A DNA stretch of 64,000 nucleotides. Origin: UBA1941 sp046329555 (lineage in GTDB: Bacteria; Bacteroidota; Bacteroidia; Chitinophagales; LD1). Positions 8,324 to 18,300 of the stretch are shown piece after piece. Under the pieces are notes generated by a model. The model was given only the letters and a program-made list of their open reading frames with translations. It had not been told where the DNA came from and did not search any database. The stretch lies in NCBI GenBank assembly GCA_046329555.1, contig JAXLUK010000002.1, forward strand, positions 248,001 through 312,000. The letters are read 5' to 3'. How positions within the stretch are numbered: the stretch's first letter is position 1; each line of letters opens with the position of its first letter. Made by a program: the position numbers and the translations under genes.

Positions 8324-9784
8324 ATGCAGGATTTGCTCAACTATATCAACGGAGCGCTGGTAGCCCCGCAATCCAATCAATGGTTAGATAATTACGAGCC
8401 GGCCACCGGCGACGTATTTTCCCGGGTGCCAGACAGCGACCAACAAGATGTAGCGATGGCTTATGCCGCCGCTCATGCTGCATTTCCAAGCTGGCGGGCC
8501 ATGCCTTTGGAAACGCGCATGCTTTGGCTGCTTAAACTAGCCGACGGCATAGAGGCGCATTTAGATGAATTGGTAGCTGCAGAAAGTCGGGATAACGGCA
8601 AGCCCTTGAAACTGGCGCGAGCCGTAGATATACCCAGGGCAGTTTCTAACTTCCGGTTTTACGCTACAGCCGCGCAGCAATTTGCCAGTGAAAGTCATCA
8701 CATGCCGGGTATAGGCATCAACTACACCTTGCGCCAGCCCATGGGTGTAGTAGGCTGCATCTCGCCGTGGAATCTGCCGCTGTATTTATTTACTTGGAAA
8801 ATTGCCCCGGCCCTGGCCGCAGGCAATTGTGTGGTTGCCAAACCCAGTGAAATCACCCCGCTTACGGCATTTCTTCTTTCTAAAATTTGTATCGAAATCA
8901 ATTTCCCTAAAGGAGTGTTGAATATCGTTCATGGCTTAGGGACAAAGGTGGGACAAGCCATTGTAGAACATCCAGGCATCAAAGCGATTTCTTTCACCGG
9001 TGGCACAGCAACAGGCAAACAAATTGCCGCTACGGCAGCGCCTATGTTTAAAAAGTTATCGTTGGAATTAGGCGGTAAAAACCCAACGCTGATTTTTGCT
9101 GACTGCGACTTCGAGAACACCGTTAAACAAGTGGTGACCGCATCTTTCAGCAATCAGGGAGAAATTTGTTTGTGTGGTTCTCGCATATTTATTGAGCGTA
9201 GTATTTACGAGCCCTTCCGTGATGCCTTTGTGACGCGGGTTAAAACGCTGAAAACCGGTGACCCGAATGCAGACGACACCAACATTGGTGCACTGGTATC
9301 TGCCTCGCACCGGGAAAAAGTTTTAGGATACCTTGATTTGGCAGTGAAAGAAGGTGGCACGGTGTTATGCGGTGGGGCGTTGTCTGCATCGGAACAAGAA
9401 GAATTAGGTACGCGCTGCCGCAATGGCTACTTTTTGAAGCCTGCCGTAATCGAAGGTTTATTGCCTGATTGCAGAACACAACAAGAAGAAATTTTTGGAC
9501 CGGTGGTCACCTTAACACCTTTCGACAGTGAAGAAGAAGCCATAAAAATGGCTAATGGTGTTCCATACGGACTTTCGGCCAGTGTTTGGACCACCAATTT
9601 AAATCGTGCCCATCGCGTAGCGGAAGAATTGGAATCTGGTATTGTATGGATTAATTGTTGGTTGGTTCGCGATTTGCGCACCCCATTTGGCGGTGTAAAG
9701 GCCAGCGGCGTTGGTCGTGAGGGCGGTTGGGAGGCGATGCGCTTCTTTACTGAACCAAAAAATGTGTTGGTGAAGTATCAATAG
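8324..9784 (+). CDS. Aldehyde dehydrogenase, ALDH8 / 2-aminomuconic semialdehyde dehydrogenase-like
   Basis: A 486-residue NAD(P)+-dependent aldehyde dehydrogenase. The ATG at 8324 is preferred because MQDLLNYINGALVAPQSNQW aligns with the start of the family, and a TTACTTTCG element ends 4 nt upstream. Motifs: the general base Glu in KLSLELGGKNP, the catalytic Cys in FSNQGEICLCGSRIF, and the cofactor region SFTGGTATGK. The combination NQGEICLC with VWINCWLVRDL near the end resembles the ALDH8 group, which oxidises 2-aminomuconic or hydroxymuconic semialdehydes in tryptophan/aromatic degradation. No other kynurenine-pathway gene is next to it, so the exact substrate is an inference. Confidence 0.85.
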   Translation: MQDLLNYINGALVAPQSNQWLDNYEPATGDVFSRVPDSDQQDVAMAYAAAHAAFPSWRAMPLETRMLWLLKLADGIEAHLDELVAAESRDNGKPLKLARAVDIPRAVSNFRFYATAAQQFASESHHMPGIGINYTLRQPMGVVGCISPWNLPLYLFTWKIAPALAAGNCVVAKPSEITPLTAFLLSKICIEINFPKGVLNIVHGLGTKVGQAIVEHPGIKAISFTGGTATGKQIAATAAPMFKKLSLELGGKNPTLIFADCDFENTVKQVVTASFSNQGEICLCGSRIFIERSIYEPFRDAFVTRVKTLKTGDPNADDTNIGALVSASHREKVLGYLDLAVKEGGTVLCGGALSASEQEELGTRCRNGYFLKPAVIEGLLPDCRTQQEEIFGPVVTLTPFDSEEEAIKMANGVPYGLSASVWTTNLNRAHRVAEELESGIVWINCWLVRDLRTPFGGVKASGVGREGGWEAMRFFTEPKNVLVKYQ

Positions 9785-9808
9785 TCCGATAATTATCGAA
9801 GTACATTT

Positions 9809-10252
9809 ATGGAATTAAAACAGTTTATTCTTCGCGTTGTGGTGGCGCTGATAGCCGGAATGGCCATAGGTTTAGAGCGCGAAATCCATCATAAAAATGC
9901 AGGCATCCGAACCAACGGACTGGTATCGTTAGGATCAGCGATTTTTGTGTTGCTGTCTTATGGTATGATTCAGGATCATGGTGGTGACATTACACGCATC
10001 ATTGGTCAAGTGGTTACTGGTGTCGGTTTTTTATGCGCCGGCGTCATCATGCACCGCGGCGGAAACCCACAAGGGTTGACCACTGCCGCTACCGTATGGT
10101 GTAGTGCCGGTATTGGCTGTATGGCGGCGGCTGGTTACTTTGCAGAAACGGCCATTGCCTGCGGCATTGTGTTATTCGTAAACGGTGTGATGCATGTGGT
10201 AGATGATTGGATCGATAAACGTTCCAAAAAATCACCTGATCTGCCAAAATAA
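9809..10252 (+). CDS. MgtC/SapB family membrane protein
   Basis: A 147-residue membrane protein with about four helices. It contains the family signature AIGLEREIHHKNAGIRTNGLVSLGSAIF and the downstream VTGVGFLCAGVIMHRGGNPQGLTTAATVW. MgtC-like proteins are inner-membrane proteins linked to Mg2+ limitation and, in some bacteria, to inhibition of ATP synthase. Many Bacteroidota copies are short like this one and lack the C-terminal soluble domain. It lies 24 bp downstream of the aldehyde dehydrogenase and may be co-transcribed with it. Confidence 0.9.
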   Translation: MELKQFILRVVVALIAGMAIGLEREIHHKNAGIRTNGLVSLGSAIFVLLSYGMIQDHGGDITRIIGQVVTGVGFLCAGVIMHRGGNPQGLTTAATVWCSAGIGCMAAAGYFAETAIACGIVLFVNGVMHVVDDWIDKRSKKSPDLPK

Positions 10253-10262
10253 TTTGTAGTGA

Positions 10263-11051
10263 TTATTCCGCCGGCGCTTCCTGCTGCTGGCGTTCAGCTT
10301 CCGTTTTCTCGGCAATCCAGAAGTTATTGTATCCCTCGCCTATCACAATGGTGAGTATCTGCTCCTGAATAAGTTCTAGCATAGAGAGAAACGTAAAAAT
10401 GGCGTGAACGCGATTTTCGCATTCTTCAAAAACTTTTTCGAAAGCCACTTTGGCGCCATCGCGAACCATATTACGCAACACCATTTTCTCACCTTGAATA
10501 GTATAAGGCGGTTGAACGATGGTGTGTACTGGCTTATTCTTTTCACGCTCCATTCGCGCCACCACATTCTGAAACGCTTTCAGTAAACGAAACATAGTGA
10601 GCGATTGCATTTCGTATTCTGTTTCGAACAAGGCAGCAATCTCCTTCATCTCATCAGGAATGTTTCCACGCTTATTGATGCTCTGCCTGTCATCTTCCAG
10701 TTGACGCAGCGTTTCCGTGGCTTCCTTGAATTTCTTGTATTCAATCAGGCGCGACACCAACTCTTCCCGAGGGTCGATTTCTTGTCCGGTTTCCGGATTG
10801 ATTTCCTTTCTGGGCAACAACATCTTGGCCTTAATACGCATCAGCGTTGCGGCCACCAGAATAAATTCACTGGCCAACTCGATGTTCAGCCGTTCCATGT
10901 CGGTGATGTACGACAGAAAATCCTGCGTAATCTTGAAAATGGGTATATCGTAAATATCCAGTTCATCACGCTCAATAAAGAACAACAATAAATCGAACGG
11001 CCCCTCAAACTGAGGCAGCCTAATGCTATACGTATCCTGCGTCACCGACAT
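10263..11051 (-). CDS. scpA: Segregation and condensation protein A
   Basis: A 262-residue protein starting at the ATG at 11051 (MSVTQDTYSIRLPQFEGPFD); earlier in-frame starts give a basic, unconserved extension. The kleisin signature is FEGPFDLLLFFIERDELDIYDIPI, followed by DFLSYI and LASEFILVAATLMRIKAKMLLPR. A C-terminal winged-helix region (about residues 170-245) ends in FWIAE. ScpA bridges the SMC dimer with ScpB in chromosome condensation and segregation. The partner genes scpB and smc are not in the window. Its end is 10 bp from the convergent mgtC-like gene. Confidence 0.93.
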   Translation of the reverse strand: MSVTQDTYSIRLPQFEGPFDLLLFFIERDELDIYDIPIFKITQDFLSYITDMERLNIELASEFILVAATLMRIKAKMLLPRKEINPETGQEIDPREELVSRLIEYKKFKEATETLRQLEDDRQSINKRGNIPDEMKEIAALFETEYEMQSLTMFRLLKAFQNVVARMEREKNKPVHTIVQPPYTIQGEKMVLRNMVRDGAKVAFEKVFEECENRVHAIFTFLSMLELIQEQILTIVIGEGYNNFWIAEKTEAERQQQEAPAE

Positions 11052-11155
11052 GGCGCGAATATAGGCAAATCGCCTAAGGCAGCCACCGGTGGCTGTGACG
11101 GCAAACATCCGGGCTACTTTTAGCAACGCGATATTTCGTTACTTTCGCCCGGCTT

Positions 11156-12580
11156 ATGCAGTATCCAACCATAACCGCCCTGCAGCAGGCACTGGCTGCG
11201 GGTCAATGCACGGTTACACAACTTCTTGACCAATACCTGAATGCCATCGAGCAAAAGCGCGAGCTGAATGCTTTTCTGGAAGTATTTACCGAATCTGCCA
11301 GGGCGCAGGCGGCTGCCGTTGACCAAAAAATTGCAACAGGTGCGCCACTGGGTAAGTTGCATGGTGTGGTGATTGGAATAAAAGACAATATCTGCTACAA
11401 AAATCACCGTGTTTCCGCCGGTTCAAAAATTCTGGAAAGTTTCACTTCCATCTATTCTGCCACAGTAATTGAAAAATTATTGGCAGCAGATGCCATCATT
11501 ATCGGACGTTTAAATTGTGATGAGTTCGCGATGGGTTCCAGCAATGAGAATTCGGCATACGGCCCCGTTCGCAACGCGCTGGATACCACACGTGTTCCAG
11601 GCGGTTCATCCGGCGGATCGGCAGTGGCGGTGCAGGCTGGCCTATGTCAGGTTTCACTAGGAAGTGATACCGGCGGATCAATTCGCCAGCCCGCTGCATT
11701 TTGCGGCGTAGCAGGATTGAAGCCTACCTATGGCCGAGTTTCGCGGTATGGCTTGATTGCCTACGCATCTTCATTTGACCAGATTGGCCCGTTTGCAAAT
11801 AGCGTAGAAGATATAGCCAAGGTGATGGAAGTGATTGCAGGCAGCGATGATTACGACAGCACGGCTTCCACTCGTGAGGTGCCCGCTTATAGCAAAGCTA
11901 CTTTCAGCGGTAAGGCGCGCATTGCCGTATTAAAGAACACCATTGATCATCCCGGAATTTCGGCAGATGTGCGCGGTGCAGCAGAGCAGTTAATCAGCAA
12001 TTTGAAGAAGGAAGGACATACCGTGGAAGAAGTGCCTTTTGATTTAATGGATCACCTCATTGCCACGTACTACGTACTGACTACGGCTGAGGCTTCCAGT
12101 AATCTGGCGCGCTTTGATGGGGTTCACTACGGCTATCGTTCGCCCAACGCTACAGATATGGAAAGCGTTTACAAATTATCGCGTACAGAAGGTTTTGGCA
12201 AGGAAGTTAAAAACCGCATCATGCTAGGCACCTTTGTATTGAGTGCCGGTTATTATGATGCCTACTATTCCAGAGCACAACGGGTACGCCGGATTCTTCA
12301 AAACCGAATCAATGACATCTTTTCTTCGTACGATTTTATTCTGATGCCTACTACCCCGTCAGTAGCCTTCAAATTGGGTGAAAAGACCAGCGATCCGGTG
12401 GAAATGTATCTGGCAGACATTTACACCGTATTGGCGAATCTCACCGGAATTCCCGCCATTTCTATCCCTTATACCAACAACCGCGAAGGGCTACCCATGG
12501 GCATGCAATTCATGGCCAAAGCATTCGATGAAGGGCGCTTGCTGGCCTTTGCCGGTTCTCTTACAGGTAAACCATCATAA
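11156..12580 (+). CDS. gatA: Aspartyl/glutamyl-tRNA amidotransferase subunit A
   Basis: A 474-residue amidase-signature enzyme, the glutaminase subunit of GatCAB that converts Asp-tRNA(Asn) or Glu-tRNA(Gln) to the amide form. The Ser-Ser-Lys triad is readable: Lys in VVIGIKDNICYK, the cis-Ser in PGGSSGGSAVAV and the nucleophilic Ser in GSDTGGSIRQPA. The C-terminal substrate region (MPTTPSVAF; GIPAISIPY; LPMGMQFMAKAFDEGRLL) is complete. A TTACTTTCG element ends 8 nt before the ATG. gatB and gatC are not adjacent, as is common in Bacteroidota. The divergent scpA start lies about 100 bp away. Confidence 0.96.
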   Translation: MQYPTITALQQALAAGQCTVTQLLDQYLNAIEQKRELNAFLEVFTESARAQAAAVDQKIATGAPLGKLHGVVIGIKDNICYKNHRVSAGSKILESFTSIYSATVIEKLLAADAIIIGRLNCDEFAMGSSNENSAYGPVRNALDTTRVPGGSSGGSAVAVQAGLCQVSLGSDTGGSIRQPAAFCGVAGLKPTYGRVSRYGLIAYASSFDQIGPFANSVEDIAKVMEVIAGSDDYDSTASTREVPAYSKATFSGKARIAVLKNTIDHPGISADVRGAAEQLISNLKKEGHTVEEVPFDLMDHLIATYYVLTTAEASSNLARFDGVHYGYRSPNATDMESVYKLSRTEGFGKEVKNRIMLGTFVLSAGYYDAYYSRAQRVRRILQNRINDIFSSYDFILMPTTPSVAFKLGEKTSDPVEMYLADIYTVLANLTGIPAISIPYTNNREGLPMGMQFMAKAFDEGRLLAFAGSLTGKPS

Positions 12581-12621
12581 CGCGGGCAATTCGGCACGGA
12601 TTGTGTTCTTTTGCCTAAAGC

Positions 12622-13785
12622 ATGAACCCACGGCTACTGCTATCTATTTTTTTGTTGCTGACTAACATTGGGTGGCAAAAAGCCATGGCACAGCAAACGC
12701 TCACCGACAGCCTGCGTAACCGTGCGCACCAGGAAGTATTAGATAGTTTGCGCCGCGAAAACGTGGGCGTTGCGCTTTCTAAGGCAATCAGTATTTCCGG
12801 CTATTTGGAAGTGTATTTCAGCTATGATTTCGCTAAACCCAAAAACCATTTACGCCAGCCCTTTGCCTATTCTCACAACCGACACAATCAATTTAATGTC
12901 AATTTGGGTGTAGTAAAATTAGCGTTGAATAAAGAAAGGGTGCGCGCCAACATCGCATTAATGCTGGGCACCTACAGCAGCGATAATCTGGCAGATGAAC
13001 CATCGGTATTGAAGAATATTTATGAAGCCAACGTGGGTCTGCGCCTCGCGCGCCGCCATGCCATTTGGTTGGATGCCGGCGTGATGCCCTCCCACATAGG
13101 ATTTGAAAGTGCCATAGGTAAAGATTGCTGGAATGTAACCCGAAGTATTCTGGCTGATAATACACCTTACTACGAAACAGGCGTTCGCCTTTCCTATACT
13201 TCTGCTAATGAAAAATGGTATATCAGTGGATTATTGGTGAATAGCTGGCAGCGTATCTACCGGCCCGATGGCAGCAACTTCCCCGCATTTGGACATCAGC
13301 TTACCTTTCATCCCAACAGTAATATAACCGTGAACAGCAGTTCGTTCTTTGGCTTTATGGGGAAGTCGGGATCAGGCGTATGGCGGCTATTTCACAATGC
13401 CTATGTGCAGGCGCAACTACACGAAAAAGTAGGACTGATAGCAGGTTTCGATATTGGTGCGCAGCAGAAAAAAAATGGCAGCAGCAACTATTCCCTTTGG
13501 TACACACCCATCGCCATACTGCGTATCACACCTTTAAAACAACTGGCGCTGGCAGCGCGCGCCGAGTATTACAGCGATGCGCAAGGCGTAATGATTGCTT
13601 ATGCCACACCACATGGATTTCAAACGTGGGGGTATTCTATCAATATCGATTATCAGATTTGGAAGAATGTATTGTGGCGACTGGAAGCACGCGGATTTAC
13701 CAGCCGCGATGCAGTTTTTCAGCTACAGGAAAAACCCAGCGCAAATAACTATTTCATTACTACCGCATTGGCGGTATGGATTTGA
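12622..13785 (+). CDS. Outer-membrane porin, BBP2 (OmpL-like) family
   Basis: A 387-residue outer-membrane protein. It has an N-terminal signal peptide (MNPRLLLSIFLLLTNIGWQKAMAQ) and strands such as ISGYLEVYFSYDF and VNLGVVKLALNKERVRANIALMLGTYSS that match the putative beta-barrel porin-2 family. The region WLDAGVMPSHIGFESAIGKDCWNVTRS is strongly characteristic of it. The C-terminus ends in an aromatic/hydrophobic strand (YFITTALAVWI), as expected for a barrel. It follows gatA by about 40 bp and ends just before the convergent tatA. The transported solute is unknown. Confidence 0.85.
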   Translation: MNPRLLLSIFLLLTNIGWQKAMAQQTLTDSLRNRAHQEVLDSLRRENVGVALSKAISISGYLEVYFSYDFAKPKNHLRQPFAYSHNRHNQFNVNLGVVKLALNKERVRANIALMLGTYSSDNLADEPSVLKNIYEANVGLRLARRHAIWLDAGVMPSHIGFESAIGKDCWNVTRSILADNTPYYETGVRLSYTSANEKWYISGLLVNSWQRIYRPDGSNFPAFGHQLTFHPNSNITVNSSSFFGFMGKSGSGVWRLFHNAYVQAQLHEKVGLIAGFDIGAQQKKNGSSNYSLWYTPIAILRITPLKQLALAARAEYYSDAQGVMIAYATPHGFQTWGYSINIDYQIWKNVLWRLEARGFTSRDAVFQLQEKPSANNYFITTALAVWI

Positions 13786-13869
13786 GCACCCATCATTTAC
13801 AGTAAATTATAAGCCGCCAGAAGTGCAGCCGTTATTCAGTTTATAGCGCAACTTGCATAAAGTGCGCTA

Positions 13870-14070
13870 TTACTTTTCCTCTGGCGCTTTCACTTCCTTG
13901 GCTTTCTCGCGCATGCCGTCTTCTATCTCCGTCTTGATATTATTCTTAGCCGCATTGAATTCGCGAACGCCCTGACCCAGACCGCGCATCAACTCCGGAA
14001 TTTTCTTTCCTCCAAACAGCAACAAAATTGCCCCTCCGATTACGATGAGTTCTGGCCATCCTAAGTTCAT
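13870..14070 (-). CDS. tatA: Twin-arginine translocase subunit TatA/TatE
   Basis: A 66-residue protein with a short periplasmic N-terminus, one membrane helix (LIVIGGAILLLF), the FGGKKIPELMRGLGQGVREF hinge and amphipathic helix, and a charged tail. This is the standard TatA design. TatA multimers form the pore for export of folded Tat substrates. No tatC or tatB lies in the window. The ATG is 50 bp from the divergent bshA start. Confidence 0.93.
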   Translation of the reverse strand: MNLGWPELIVIGGAILLLFGGKKIPELMRGLGQGVREFNAAKNNIKTEIEDGMREKAKEVKAPEEK

Positions 14071-14119
14071 AACCTAAATTTTATGCAAAAGTAGGTAAAA
14101 AAAGAGGAAACTTAGCCCC

Positions 14120-15256
14120 ATGAAAATTGGCATCGTTTGTTATCCCACCTACGGCGGCAGTGGTGTAGTGGCTACCGAACTGGGAAAAGCGCTGGCCCGC
14201 AAGGGGCATCAGGTTCATTTTATCACCTATCAGGAACCTGTGCGGCTGGAACGCTTTCAGGAAAACATCTTCTTCCATGAGGTTGCCGCCCTTGACTACC
14301 CGCTGTTTCAATATCAACCCTACGAATCGGCTCTGGCCAGTAAGATGGTAGATGTAGTGAAATTCGAAAAACTGGATTTACTACACGTGCATTACGCCAT
14401 TCCGCACGCCTCCAGCGCGCTCATGGCCAAAAGCATTCTGCGCGACCAAGGCATTTCCATTCCCTATATCACCACCTTACACGGTACCGACATCACACTA
14501 GTTGGGCGCGATCCGGGCTACCGGCCGGTAGTAGAATATTCGTTGAATAGTGCCGATGGCATCACCTCAGTATCGAACCACCTCAAGCAAGATACCTTGA
14601 ACACTTTTCAGTTGCGGCGAGACATTGAGGTGATTCCTAACTTCATCGATTTTGAGCGATTTAAAAAGCGTGACAAAGAACATTTCAAAAAAGCTATCGC
14701 GCCGGGCGGTGAACGCATTGTGATGCATGTGTCTAACTTCAGGAAAGTAAAGCGGGTGGAAGATGTGATTAAAATGTTCCATCTATTGCACCAGCAAGTG
14801 CCTTCCAAATTATTGCTCATTGGCGATGGCCCCGAGCGCACGGCCTGCGAAATGATGTGCCGCGAATTGGATTTGTGCGACGACCTCCGCTTCCTGGGAA
14901 AACAGGATGCGATTGAAGAAATTCTGGCAGTGGCCGACTTGTTTGTACTGCCCAGCGAACAGGAAAGTTTTGGATTGGCGGCACTGGAGGCCATGGCTTG
15001 TGAAGTGCCGGTCATTTCTTCCAATGCCGGTGGCTTGCCAGAAATCAATATCCACGGCGTTACGGGCTACCTTAGTAATGTGGGCGATGTGGAAGATATG
15101 GCGCGTCATGCTGCTATTATTCTGGAGGAGAAAAATCTGGCTACTTTTAAAAAGAATGCTTTTGCCCAAGCCAATGAATTTCATATCGATAAAATTCTAC
15201 CAAAGTACGAGGCCTACTATGAAACCGTGCTTCGCCATAATGCTGCCATGTTTTAG
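14120..15256 (+). CDS. bshA: N-acetyl-alpha-D-glucosaminyl L-malate synthase
   Basis: A 378-residue GT4 glycosyltransferase with the BshA signature N-terminus MKIGIVCYPTYGGSGVVATELG. It joins UDP-GlcNAc and L-malate in the first step of bacillithiol synthesis in the cytoplasm. Donor-binding elements are visible: DLFVLPSEQESFGLAALEAMACEVPVISSNAGGLPE, with the GT4 E-x7-E. Bacillithiol genes are common in Bacteroidota. bshB/bshC are not adjacent. Confidence 0.93.
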   Translation: MKIGIVCYPTYGGSGVVATELGKALARKGHQVHFITYQEPVRLERFQENIFFHEVAALDYPLFQYQPYESALASKMVDVVKFEKLDLLHVHYAIPHASSALMAKSILRDQGISIPYITTLHGTDITLVGRDPGYRPVVEYSLNSADGITSVSNHLKQDTLNTFQLRRDIEVIPNFIDFERFKKRDKEHFKKAIAPGGERIVMHVSNFRKVKRVEDVIKMFHLLHQQVPSKLLLIGDGPERTACEMMCRELDLCDDLRFLGKQDAIEEILAVADLFVLPSEQESFGLAALEAMACEVPVISSNAGGLPEINIHGVTGYLSNVGDVEDMARHAAIILEEKNLATFKKNAFAQANEFHIDKILPKYEAYYETVLRHNAAMF

Positions 15257-15363
15257 AAAGCGTATTTAATTCTTGTTAAAACCATGCCGATGACCATACC
15301 GCCTGGCCTTCTGGCATAAAACGTATTCCCATCTTAGGCGGTTTTCACTACTTTCGGAACCCG

Positions 15364-18300
15364 ATGTCGGAAATTTCGCGCCAATATGATTCATTGCTGG
15401 AGAAGCTGGATCAGTTCATCCGTAAATATTACACCAACGAGCTGATGCGCGGCGGCATTTTTGCTGCCATCTATATTCTGGCCTTCTTCCTGGCCATTAA
15501 TCTGTTGGAATACTACCTGTATCTGCCAACCCTGTGGCGCAAGTTTTTATTCTTCGGATTTTTATTGTCGTCAGCCACTTTCGTTGCCCTGTATGTAGTT
15601 AGGCCACTATTGCATTATTACCGATTAGGAAAAGTTATTACAGCAGAACAGGCCGCTACCATTATCGGTCAGCATTTCAGTGGTGTGAAAGATAAATTAC
15701 TGAACGTACTGCAGTTAAAAAAATTAGAGACCCTAGACGATTATTCGTTGGTCAATGCCAGTATCTCCCAAAAAATAACAGAGCTCAAACCATTCCGGTT
15801 TTCATCAGCTATCGACCTAAAGCAAAACAGAAAGTACCTGAGATTTCTTTGGCCGCCATTGATTTTGTTTGTTGGCATTTTATTGCTGGCACCGAATATT
15901 ATCCGTCAGGGTACTCAGCGTCTTTACCACAACGATACCACTTTTGAAAAACAAGCGCCATTTCAGTTTCTAATTCAGAATAAGCAACTGAAAGTACTTC
16001 AGTTTGAAACGCTCACCTTGCGCGTTACTACCACGGGTGAAGCCCTTCCTGCGGAAGTTTATGTGAATGCCAGCGGGGGCTTGTTCAAGATGAAGCAGAC
16101 TGAGAAAAATGTTTTTACGCATGATTTTGTCAACCTGCAGGAGTCGCAAAACTTTCACCTCTCCGCCAACGGTTTCGACTCAAAAGAATATACAATTGAC
16201 GTAGTGTCTAAACCTGTAGTTTCGGGATTTGAAGTAGCCGCCGATTATCCTGCCTATACCGGAAAAGCAGACGAAGTAATTCGCAATGCCGGCGATTTAT
16301 CGGTACCGGCAGGTACCCGTTTAAGCTGGCGATTTGAAGCGCAACATACCGACGCCCTAAATTTCGTATTGGGCGATTCTGCCTACGACACCAAGAACAA
16401 TGGGAATGGCGTGTTTACTTTTTCACGTACTTTCCTGCAAGGAACAGCTTATGGCATTCGCGTTTCTAATGGAGCCATAAAAAATGCTGATTCTGTATTT
16501 TATTCTCTGGGTGTAATTCACGATTTGTATCCGGTAATTAATGTAGAAGAAAAACGGGATTCACTAAATGACAAATACTTCTACTACCTGGGTGATATCA
16601 GCGATGATTACGGGATTAAGCGCCTTACTTTTAACTATCAGTTGCTGAGTAGCGACTCGGGTACTTCACGTGCCATGAAGGTGATAGAGGTGCCTTTTAG
16701 TGGCACTGCCGCTTCGCGTTTTAATTATTTCTGGAATTATCAGGAATTAGGCATTAAGCCCGGTGATAAAATGACGTACTATTTCGAGGTTTGGGATAAC
16801 GACGGCGTTCACGGCAGCAAAAGCACCAAGAGTCAGTTGATGCGTTTCGATATGCCTTCACAAAATGAAATCGAAAAAAATCTGGCTAAGGAAAGTAATG
16901 AGATTAAGGACGATCTGAAGCAGGGCTTAAAACAAGCTGAGAAAATGAAGAACGACCTGCAGCAGATGCAGGATAAAATGTTGGATAAGAAAAAACTGAA
17001 TTGGGAAGATAAAAAGCAGTTGGCTGATTTAATGGCGAAGCAAAAAGAAATGCAGCAGCAACTGGAAGAAACCAAGAGTAAGATGAAGCAGAATATGGAG
17101 AAACAGGAAGAGTTCAAAGACCTGGATCCTTCCATAAAAGAGAAACAACAACAGCTGCAGGATTTATTTAACCAGACTATGAACAGCGAGATGAAGAAGC
17201 TGTTTGAGCAACTGGAAAAAATGATGGATGAATTGCAGAAAAAAGATGCAGTTGAGAAAGTGGAAGACATGAAGCTGAATCAGGAAAAGATGCAGAAGGA
17301 ATTAGACCGCATGTTGGAACTGTTCAAGAAATTGGAATTTGATCAAAAGGTTCAGGATGCTATTGACAAGCTCAATAAACTAGCCGATAAGCAAGAAGAA
17401 TTAGCAAAGGCCACGGAGAAGCTGGAACAGGCACGAAATGACAAAAACAATCAGACCAAGGAGAAAAAAGGTGAATTAGAGAAGCAACAGCAAGACCTGA
17501 AAGCGCAGCAAGATAAACTCAATCAGGAGATGAAGGATGCGCAGAAGCAGGTGGATGATATGAAGAAGTTGAACGATGAAGCGAAGGATAACAAAGACAT
17601 GCAAGGTGCTGAACAGGATATGGATAATGCGCAGAAAGATCAGGAAAGCGCCGAGCAAAATCTGAACCAGCAGAAAAATGATCAGGCTTCGAAAAATCAG
17701 AAATCGGCTGCGCAGAATATGAAAAATGCTGCATCCAAGATGCAGCAGATGAAACAAGGCATGGAACAGGAAGAGAATGCCGAAGACATGCAGTTGTTGC
17801 GTCAGTTATTGAAGAATGTACTTACGCTTTCTTTTGATCAGGAGAAGTTGATGAATACCATCAAGGTTACCAATGTGAACACACCTGGCTATGTGGGTTT
17901 GATGAAGGAACAACAGCGCATCAAAGAAAATTCGGAATTGGTGGAAGACAGTTTGTTTGCATTGGCGAAACGCAATTTTCAGATCAAAAGTTTTATCACT
18001 AAGCAGATTACTGACATCAATAAATTTCTGGGAAAATCGATTCAGGATTTGGAAGACCGTAACACGTTCAGGGCGGCAGGCAACCAGCAATATGTGATGA
18101 CTGGTTTGAACAATTTGGCGCTAATGCTGAGTGAAACGCAGGAGCAAATGCAGCAACAGCAATCGGAAAGTATGCCAAAAGACGGCAAGCCGAAAATGTG
18201 TAAAAACTGCAAAAAGCCCGGCATGGGATTGCCTAATCTTTCAAAAATGCAAAAGCAACTCAGCGATAAAATTTCGCAGATGGGCGAGCAGATGAAGAAG